A stretch of DNA of 64,000 bases from Galeruca laticollis (taxonomy: Eukaryota > Arthropoda > Insecta > Coleoptera > Chrysomelidae), in the NCBI GenBank assembly GCA_963921935.1, contig OY998178.1:50646951-50710950 (forward strand), in the 5' to 3' direction. The translations under genes were made by a program, and so were the position numbers. Below the pieces are notes generated by a model that saw nothing but the letters and a program-made list of their open reading frames with translations, searched no databases and was not told the origin of the DNA. Of the stretch, positions 56,778-64,000 are shown in pieces. The first letter of the stretch is position 1, and every line of letters starts with the position of its first letter.

Positions 56778-59196
56778 CAGTAGTTCCCAACCTTTTCTGG
56801 ACCACCGCCCCCTATAGAACAGAACAAAAATTTCAATGCCCCCCCCCTCAGTCGCTGGTTAGTCCAAGGTAGTTAATTTGATTTGAATATCATCTGTACC
56901 GTCCCAATTGATCTGTATTTAGCTTCAATTTCAGTTAATGTCTAAATTTGATTTTAGAGGAATGATGAAGTAGACATTTATTAAACGACTACCAAAAGTA
57001 CAATAAAATTGTTTATTTAACTTTTAAATATAAACACAGAATCAATAAGAAATACAATCACAATAGAAATAAGAAATGCGACACAATAATAAATACAAAA
57101 TTAATAATAAAGAAAAAATCAATGAGACGGTTGAGGCTGGTGGAGTGTTACCAGTTTGTTAATATCGGGTTCCAATTTCGTTAACATTAATCGCAGATCG
57201 TCACGTTCAGAGATGTGTAGTCTGTTCCTCTTCTTTGACAGCAAATCAGTTACTGCACTGAATGCACGCTCAGCCATATAGGACGAAGGAAATGCAATCA
57301 ACAACTTCTGTACTATTGTCCACAATCCAGGATAGAGAACTGGTATTGGTTTTTGAAGCCAGAACTCTTGATATCCACGTTTGAATTTTACTTTCAGTTC
57401 TTAGTTCGTTGTGAGTTCTAATAGCTCCTCTTTCAAATTTGATGAGCCTTCAGTATCTTTGTTTACGGAAGGATCTATAACCCATCTTGGTATTTCCATG
57501 TTTAAAATATCTTGGAAACACTCTGTAGAATAAACATGAAGAACTTCCAAGTGGTGGCAGTAAGTAAGTAAATCTTCCGGTTTTGCAGACACTGTTGATA
57601 ATGTGGGAAAATGGTTGTACTCACCTCTACCAAGATTTCTTCTGAATATAAGAAGTTTTCCTGCAAAAGCAGCTATGACGTTTTTGGTTTCAATTGAATT
57701 TATATTATCACCTTGCAATTGTAGATTAACTTGATTAAATACTTTAAACAGGTCCGTCAAATAAGCGATGTCAATTTTTGACTTAATCAGGTTTTCGCGC
57801 AATTATACGTTTTCTTCAAGAAATTCCAACACTGAGTCATATAGATTGAAAAAACGATTCAGACAAACACCTTTAGAGAGCTAACGTACTTCTGTGTGCA
57901 GCAGCGAGCGATTGTAGTCTTCATCATTTTCATTGCAAAGCTTATAAAACAAACGGTCATTCAATGAATTGCTTCTAATGATATTGATTGCTTTAATAAC
58001 ATTATTGAGGGACGCATGCAGACGTTCATTTAATTTTTTCGCAACCAAATGCTGACGGTGAATAATACGATAAACAGCGAGTACATTTGGCACTGCTTTT
58101 CTCAAATGTGCTATAAAACCCTTATGACGCCCGGTCATTGCTGGAGCACCATCAGTAGCAGCAGACAAAATATTGCTAATAGGAATTTCTTTCTCTTGAA
58201 AAAATTCTTGCATGATATTAAATATAGAATGTTCCTTTGTATCAGATTTCAAATTCTTAGCCAATAATAACTCTTTTTAATGATATCAAATGGTGTCTTA
58301 TGATGGAGAACAGTTTTTAATATCTCTTCGACTGCCGGCAAAATTAATTCCTCGCCAATGGTGTGTGTTTTTCCTGACTTTGCGAATAACAATGAAACGT
58401 TATATGAGGCTCGTAGCCCATCATCGTCTTGTTTAGAAGACGATGCAAAAAGGTTTGATATAGTTGGCTGTTTTAAATATGGTTTTTCGAGTTCTTGAAA
58501 ATAGAATATATCATTGTTCTTCTTATCAGGATGCATTCTATGTAAATGCTCTTGTAGCCTAGAAGGTTTCATAACTTCATTTGAAAAAAACTTTTCGGCA
58601 AACTAGTAGTAGGTAATGATTTGTTTGTAGAAGATTCCGCAAATCCATGTTTTAAATATTCAATACTGTATTGCCGGCATTTCTTTTTTAATTTAGAAGT
58701 AGATTCAGCCAATTTCATACAAAAATTAAATTCTTCAATAGATTTATAGATAGTAATGTTCATAAAATGACACACCACTCACGATTATTTACTACGGCAG
58801 AGCTTATGATTCACGACTATATATCGCGGCCAAGCACATACAACTAACTAACAAAAAATTCGTAGAGCTGTTGCTTTTATACGTTTCATGTCGTGAATGA
58901 TTCAGCTTGTCTGTGTGCGTACATGTCGAAACATGTTATTTTGTATGAACATCGCGTGTTAGCTTATCAACGTGCGAGGACAAGTCATATACTTCTATTC
59001 TGAACTAAAAGAAATTATTATAATTATTAGTATTATTATTAATGCTAATTCAAAACTGCTTATTAACCCTTATTATATCATTTTTATTTCACCATTCCTC
59101 ATGACTGCTTATTATTTGCTTCTGAATCCGCTACCGCCCCCCTAAGAGGCTGCAGCGCCCACAGGGAAGTGGTATCGCCCATGTTGGGAACCATTG
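56778..59196 (-). mobile_element. hAT transposon (BED-finger type) nested in Harbinger
   Basis: Left end CAGTAGTTCCCAACC and right end (reverse complement) CAATGGTTCCCAAC, typical of Charlie/ZBED-type hAT ends. The flanks tatacatc (56771-56778) and gatacatc (59197-59204) agree in 7 of 8 bases, consistent with the 8-bp hAT target duplication; the exact end base is ambiguous by one. The only gene is the broken transposase on the minus strand. The element interrupts the MADF frame of the Harbinger element, so it is younger than that insertion. Confidence 0.85.
57119..58800 (-). pseudogene. hAT transposase with BED finger (ZBED5/SCAND3-like)
   Basis: Minus-strand relic in several frames. N-terminus: KKKCRQYSIEYLKHGF, then the BED-type zinc finger with CLVCREVFSNE and HLHRMHPDKKN (about 58640-58530, across a frame change). 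Then YNVSLLFAKSGKTHTIGEELILPAVEEI (58450-58300), MAKNLKSDTKEHSIF, ISNILSAATDGAPAMTGRHKGFIAHLRKAVPNVLAVYRIIHRQHLVAKKL (58200-58020; the D-G-A-P region holds a catalytic Asp), AYLTDLFKVFNQVNLQLQGD (57800-57700). The C-terminal hATC dimerisation region is at 57325-57119 (FPSSYMAERAFSAV, LSKKRNRLHISERDDLRLMLTKLEPDI). Stops at about 58260, 57880, 57800 and 57400 break it. Confidence 0.8.
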
Positions 59197-59204
59197 GATA
59201 CATC

Positions 59205-59447
59205 TTCTGTTCCCATTTCAGAAAACGTCGTATTTTCACGGCGAGGTTCTCGGCGGTAAGAGGTCATCAAACTTTCAATTTTTTTCTTAACTTCTGAGAT
59301 CTCGCAGTTAACTTCAGTTGCTATGCGTTGCCAAATGTCTATTTTCTTTTTCGCCAATTTAAACTGCGAATTAGTAGGGTCCCATAAAATAGGATTATCC
59401 CAATAAATTTCTATCAATTTCAAACACATATCTTCGGTCCACTTCAT
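59205..59447 (-). pseudogene. Harbinger MADF-domain protein, N-terminal exon
   Basis: Starts at 59447: MKWTEDMCLKLIEIYWDNPILWDPTNSQFKLAKKKIDIWQRIATEVN, then EVKKKIESLMTSYRRE, a MADF (Myb-like) DNA-binding domain. The frame runs into the right end of the hAT element at about 59204; the residues after that (GSQHGRYHFPVGAAAS) are hAT-derived. The proper continuation is at 56769. Confidence 0.8.
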
Positions 59448-59723
59448 ATCAAAATATTAATAATAAAAGCGTACCCACGGAACAAATGTTTTCCAACGAC
59501 TGAAATCAGAAAATAATCTCCAAATCGCGTCCAAACCAAATTCGACACAAACAAGCATCTCTTTGATGTTACCGCTAGACTACCGAATGCTAGCCAACGC
59601 CAACGTTCCCGTTGAGAAGCGTTGGCTTCGATTGCTCGCCGCCGTACAGACCAAAACCAACGCGTTCCAACATCATTCACATGTGCCGTTGGCTAGCGTT
59701 GGAAATCCGATCTGTACGCGGCC

Positions 59724-59779
59724 TTAGAATTTTATGAATATTTTTTCGATTATTTGGAACGTGTGAGCATTATAAAGTA
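59724..59779 (+). other. Possible continuation of the interrupted host exon
   Basis: Directly after the Harbinger TTA, the frame gives EFYEYFFDYLERVSIIK and a stop. It is followed at once by the foldback unit, which may have truncated the exon further. Confidence 0.3.
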
Positions 59780-59785
59780 GTAGTT

Positions 59786-60187
59786 TATGCAACAACTGCA
59801 TAAAGTGGCGCTTTTTTTAAGAATGGCAAAAGTTGAGCGGCAATTTCATGAGTGAAAAAAAGACACTTTATGCACATGTTGCATATATTATTTTCTCTAC
59901 AGCCCTATACAAAAAAGTGAAATTCAAATAGAAATTTGGGATATTTTATTTAAGCTCCTTGGGTAAATTACAATTAGATGTATTACAAGATTCATGATAG
60001 TTCATCCTCAATGCCTAGCCAAGTTTCATTGTGTTAACTTATGGAAAGCCTGAAATAAAGTTAACGTTATGGCACTTTTTTTACCGCTCTTTCACTTTTT
60101 TTTACTCGAACCATAAACAACCGCTTTAAGCGTTACAAACCGGTGAAATACAAGGTACTTTAAAGATAGGGCGTAGAAAAATAATTG
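59786..60187 (-). mobile_element. Inverted copy of the MITE-plus-hairpin unit
   Basis: Reverse-strand copy of 16640-17034. The hairpin (59786-59885) comes first on the plus strand, followed by the TIR MITE ending in gggcgtagaaaaataatt at about 60187. Shared landmarks include tatgcaac, ctacagccctatac, aaatttgggatatttt, gctccttgggtaaatta, agttaacgttatg, and aaggtactttaaagata. Confidence 0.75.
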
Positions 60188-61216
60188 TATGAACTGTGTT
60201 ACAAAAATCGTGTCGGCCAGTGATAATTTGACATGAAGTTGAAGTAACTAAACGCCTGACAAGAAAAACAGGAACGTCAATTCCAATATTTTTAGCAGTT
60301 CGAAGGGTTTATAACAAAATTATTTGGGGAACACAAATTTTTCCCAGTAGTTGGTAAAAGTAGTGAAACTTTGTAATGTAGAATTTTGACAATAATTCCA
60401 ACCAAATAAAAGAACCTTAATAGGATCAAAGAAAATATTCTCGAATTACTTTGAAAATGAGAAGAAAGAGTTTTGTAGAAACAAATTTTTGCATTGATTA
60501 ATTTGAATATATTGAGATGTATAAAATAATGAATAATAGTTGACTCATTCACTGTGCTTGCTCATGATAAACGAAAATAGCATTACGAATCAATTTAAGC
60601 CATGCCATGTTATTCGAAAATCAGTATTTTTCCAATTATAGTCAAATTACATTTAGAAACTAAAACGAGCAAAATTGATTTCATTGTAAATGAAATGTGT
60701 GTTCACAATTTAACTAATTTCATTATGAAAATAGTGACAGCATTGATCCAAACATATGATTTCAAATATTTCAAAAGATCTAGTGTGTGTGTGTGTGATG
60801 AGCTCGGGGTCAAAGGACATTCGAGATGTCCGGTCTATGCCGGTGGTCTTGCCAACTCAGGACAACAGCCAGCCAAGCTATATGATATAGGCAATAGCGC
60901 CAACATTACTCATAATATATATAAATTCATTCTCAACTTCGAACTTACGAACAGATATTCTTATACAGTGTCGTGTGAAAATGATGTAATCCAATAATAA
61001 ATAAACTATCAAATTCTAACTCAACGTATTTTTTTGAGTATAAAAATTTTTAAGTTCGGTAGGGAAAGTGGGGAACATTTGGCATGTTACGATTCAAATG
61101 GGTAATTTCATGGAAATACACATAATTTTGAAAATCTAAGCATAGCGGTATCTAGTATACTTCCATTGCAACCAAACTTGTATAATTTGAATTAAAACAA
61201 TCAAATATCAGTACGG
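60188..61216. other. No gene supported
   Basis: The 131-codon frame at 60602-60997 has an ordinary AT-rich composition, includes a (GT)n run at about 60783, and shows no motif. No repeats recognised. Confidence 0.4.
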
Positions 61217-63407
61217 GAGACCGGGGTTGGTTATGCCATTTTTTCTTAATTATTTTCTAAGCTTTTAGTAAATAAACTTACATTGTCAGTATTTTCATCA
61301 ACTATTCTGAATAATGTTTTAGCAACTTAAAAATACTGAAACAATTAACCAAACAACACTATCAATAAAAAAATATAAGTAAGCTCAACTATCACAACTA
61401 TCCCCATTTTGGGTTGCTTGTGACATTGCTGGGGTTGTTTGTGACATGCTTGACAAGGCTACAAATCATCATCAGAATCGCAGTTTTCACATGTAAAAAA
61501 CGGATCAATGTCGGTGCATTCCTCAAAATCCCAGTATTTGCATCAAGTTCATTGAATCCTTCTTTCCCTTGAACTTGAATTGAAGTGCGGTTCACTACAC
61601 ACTAGACAAAAGTGTATGTTACGTACTTAGAACTACAAGACGAAACCCTGGCAGCAATCTATCTTGATGGCTTTTCCCTAGTTGATAATCTGCTCTTGCA
61701 AATATTTCCCCTAACAGTTTTTTGTATTCTTCCTCTAATTGCTCTTTGTTTAGTGTATTGTTCCAAATTGCCGCTCGACTACATTTGCGCCCTTTCCTAG
61801 TTCCCACTCGCTATTCTTCTTTTGGTTCAGAACGTAAATCTTGCGATTAAAAATAGGTTCTGAATTCTCGTGATGGTCCGGGTATATTCATTGACAGAAT
61901 CTTATCTGTAGAGCTCAATTTTGGCGGTGTAATCAAAATTATGGGTGTATTACTGGACGATGATTCTATCTGTCACAGCCGCTGGAAATAATTCATCTTC
62001 ACCAAATATATATCTGAAAGGATAATTCCTCTAACCCTAAAATGGGCTTGAATATTGGTCAGAGCTGCAGCTGAAGCTAATGCTTCTCTCCTAATGCTTG
62101 GTATGTCGTAGATCGTCATTTTCCTCCCATCATGATTTCTCATTCAAGAATCAATCGCGCTGTTGATATACTTTCTTCAGTGGTCCATGCACTGACCGAT
62201 CAAACGGCTGCATTTTATGCGAACATTGAGGGGTAAAGAAATCACTATTACACTATTTTGTTCTGTTCCTTTTAAGGAGAGATGGAAGTCGTGATTATCA
62301 AGGATAAGTAAGACTGGCTTTTCCTTTGAGGATCGTGCGTGCTTGACGAAATTCTACAAAAATATATAAAACTCATTTGCGGACATCCACCCTAATGGGC
62401 TTGCTGCTCCGATACAACCAGGTGGGCCATTGTTCACAAAATGGCCTGTAAAATTTTTGTGAGGAAAAAGGAACATCGGTGACATAGCCTACTTGTTTTA
62501 CACCATTTCTAGTTATAATTCTGTCCGGATTTTGGAAAGTAGTTATGCCCATCTCATCAACGTCATAAATATCCTGTGGTACAAATTTATAACGGATCAA
62601 AACTTCTTCTAGGAGCGACAAAAAAGTTTTTTTCTATTAAAACTTGTTGCTCTGCTAATGCTTGTCGCTTCAGGAGTCCTGAGAGCTAAAGCCATATGAC
62701 TTTATAAAAATCCGGTAAGACAATCGGATGAAGCCGATTGGTTTGTGATCCAACTTTCAAGAACTTCTATATTGTTTTAACTGAGAACTCATATGCTAAA
62801 CGCCTCACTTCTTTCATCTATCGCCCAAAATATAATTTGGATTTTTGAATAAAACGTTCTCCAAGTCATCTGGCAGAACCTGTCGATTTCGTTTGTACCC
62901 CACCTGAACAGGTGCTTGGTTACCTGAGAAAAGAAAACATTATCATGAAAGGATTCAATTAAAATGGAAACCGCCAACTCACCGTTTGCAAAATCTTTGT
63001 AAAGTCAAACGGTTAATTTGAAACTGGTCAGCAACTGAACGCAGAATTCTATGATTTATTAAAACATCAACCGAAGCTCGCTCAAAAACGTTCAATAATG
63101 TTTTTCCCCTGTCCGCTTATAAGTTATCATTAAAAGAAGCGTAAAAAATACTCGCAATAAACACAACATAAACTATTATAGTTCAGTGTTCACCCGAAGA
63201 CGGCTGTAGATGTTTACCAGTTGAAACGTAGTGATGAAAAAATATATAGACAATGGAAGTCCAAAACATATCATTTATAATATTTTAATAATAGTAGATT
63301 ATAATGTTTCTAATAAGACAATAAAATATTTCTCTAGGTATAGCAGATTGATATGAATCAGGCCATGACAGTTACAACTTACTCCAAGTTTAATGTCACA
63401 ACCAACT
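61217..63407 (-). mobile_element. pogo-like element, ends inferred from repeated motifs
   Basis: The left edge carries accggggttggttatgcc and the right edge, inverted, cctggagttggttgtgac. Further copies of gggttg-ttgtgacat lie just inside the left end (61409-61450, two copies) and near 63365 on the right. The minus-strand transposase relic fills most of the interval. Exact ends and the TA duplication expected for pogo were not resolved. Confidence 0.5.
61400..63060 (-). pseudogene. Third pogo/Tigger-like DDE_1 transposase relic
   Basis: Minus strand, several frames. From the N-terminus: QVLPDDLENVLFKNPNYILG-like sequence (62890-62810), GFSSQDS in place of the RTPE-type motif (about 62690), then LEEVLIRYKFVPQDIYDVDEMGITTFQNPDRIITRNGVKQVGYVTD (62610-62480; first catalytic Asp in DVDEMG), in the next frame TGHFVNNGPPGCIGAASPLGW, then SSKEKPVLLILDNHDFHLSL (about 62330-62270; second catalytic Asp with N), SVIVISLPLN, and a lysine/glutamate-rich tail NKEQLEEEYKKLLGE (61740-61680). 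A last TCENCDSDDD segment follows near 61480. Multiple frameshifts, no working copy. Its tail differs from the two other pogo-like relics, so the three represent different lineages. Confidence 0.75.
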
Positions 63408-63749
63408 CCAGGACCACATCTTGGTTTTTTTCCTTTTTTGCGACATAAGGTCGAACAGAGAGTAGACGTGGTTGCTAGTTGCTCCTGATATTTTGAAAAT
63501 AAGTCGTAATTGGTGAGCGTGAACGAAGAGATTACATTATATTATTTACTTATTCAAATTAGAATTGATGTAGTGTGAACAAAGGTCATAAGAAGTAAGT
63601 TAAGGGTAATGTACCCCATTTTGAACTTAACATACAGTATAGTGGAAAACACACTATTAATATGGTTACATATTTAACTATGGATACGAGGAAAAATAAA
63701 CGGTTTTAAAGATTAAAACTAGCTTTTCCGCATTTGTGGCCCTGAACAA
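63408..63749. other. No gene seen
   Basis: Short AT-rich spacer between the pogo-like element and the satellite array. Confidence 0.4.
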
Positions 63750-64000
63750 TAATATTCTATGATGAAATTGTTACTTGCATATACTCTAGAGGCTGTATCG
63801 TGCTAAGAAACTGAAAATTCTCCTAAAATGACGAAAATTTGGTACTGCAAGTACCATAGCACTCGTTGTACTGGCTTTGGTGAGCTGAATATTAATAGAG
63901 TTCATCTTTGAGACGCTCTGAATAATAGCCAATCATAAAATTGGTCACTTGTATATACTCCGGAGGCTGTATCGTGCTAACAAACTGAAACTTCTCCAAA
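63750..64000 (+). repeat. ~170-bp satellite array, cut by the window edge
   Basis: The landmark aggctgtatcgtgcta recurs at about 63789 and 63963 (period 174), with tagcacNcgttgtactggctttggtgagctga between. It belongs to the same family as 47800-48425 and 8746-9310 and runs past the window end. Confidence 0.85.

Larger units (their letters stand above)
53981..59723 (+). mobile_element. PIF/Harbinger transposon with nested hAT
   Basis: Ends are inverted: left AGCCGCGTACAGACAGGATTT, right (reverse complement) GGCCGCGTACAGATCGGATTT, each followed by tccaacg and, further in, ccaacggcacatg. TTA flanks both ends (53978-53980, 59724-59726), the 3-bp duplication usual for PIF/Harbinger. It encodes the two proteins of the superfamily: a DDE transposase on the plus strand (54110-54607 and 55712-56487) and a MADF-type protein on the minus strand (59447-59205 with 56769-56695, and about 55384-54700). 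A 2.4-kb hAT element sits inside the MADF gene (56778-59196), so without it the element would be about 3.3 kb. Both genes carry frameshifts. Confidence 0.85.

Noticed and set aside
60602..60997. 131-residue open frame
   Set aside because: No motif, includes a GT microsatellite, and neighbouring composition is the same; treated as chance.
1..64000. CRISPR arrays, operons, bacterial promoters or ribosome-binding sites
   Set aside because: The sequence is eukaryotic: non-LTR and LTR retroelements, GT-AG introns and satellite DNA; the tandem repeats seen have no spacer structure like CRISPR.
1..64000. tRNA and rRNA genes
   Set aside because: No cloverleaf with A and B boxes or recognisable rRNA sequence was seen by eye; a tRNAscan-SE run would be decisive.

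Overview
The window looks like repeat-rich, intergenic insect nuclear DNA. It is AT-rich overall. No complete host gene is visible, and almost every long or conserved reading frame belongs to a transposable element, usually broken. The mix of families (Jockey, I and CR1-like LINEs, Gypsy-type retroelements, PIF/Harbinger, hAT with a BED finger, piggyBac, a mariner with DD41D spacing, three pogo/Tigger-like DDE_1 transposases) fits a TE-rich insect genome, perhaps a beetle or hemipteran. The species cannot be read from the sequence.

Layout, 0-18 kb: a decayed pogo-like transposase with a probable 63-nt intron (2160-3640). Then a 3.1-kb element with clear terminal inverted repeats and repeated subterminal motifs (4121-7208) carrying a broken protein gene of a type I cannot place in a standard transposon superfamily. 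Then a ~165-175-bp satellite array (8746-9310), a piggyBac relic whose 5' part is duplicated almost perfectly (9767-12400), foldback repeats, a mariner relic (13488-14410) butted against the 5' half of a Jockey LINE (14411-16235), and a MITE-plus-hairpin unit (16640-17034).

18-39 kb: a nearly full-length I-clade LINE with ORF1, endonuclease, reverse transcriptase and RNase H, broken by only two small frameshifts (18240-23274). Then a LINE 3' end, an internally deleted Jockey copy, an 83-bp tandem repeat, a CR1-like fragment and a 971-bp whole-length palindromic element with TA target duplications (38099-39069).

39-54 kb: a second pogo-like relic (39919-41740). A multi-copy-type gene of unknown function (42340-46000) is split by a 2.1-kb gag-bearing retroelement flanked by a 7-bp direct repeat (43074-45201). 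That retroelement also encodes a small protein with an apparent N-myristoylation start and one membrane helix. A second satellite array lies at 47800-48425. A structurally complete but internally deleted Gypsy-type LTR element has two ~815-bp LTRs, a 4-bp target duplication, PBS and PPT (49045-53241).

54-64 kb: a two-gene PIF/Harbinger element (53981-59723, TTA target duplication) lies inside what may be an exon of a host gene. A BED-finger hAT element (56778-59196) has inserted into its MADF gene. Next come an inverted copy of the 16.6-kb MITE/hairpin unit, a third pogo-like relic with repeated subterminal motifs (61217-63407), and the start of a third satellite array at the window edge.

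The genes do not form pathways. The organisation is successive nested insertion, and the useful information is in insertion order, element boundaries, and the two protein families that do not map onto a named superfamily. All statements about families come from recognising motifs by eye; no database search was possible.
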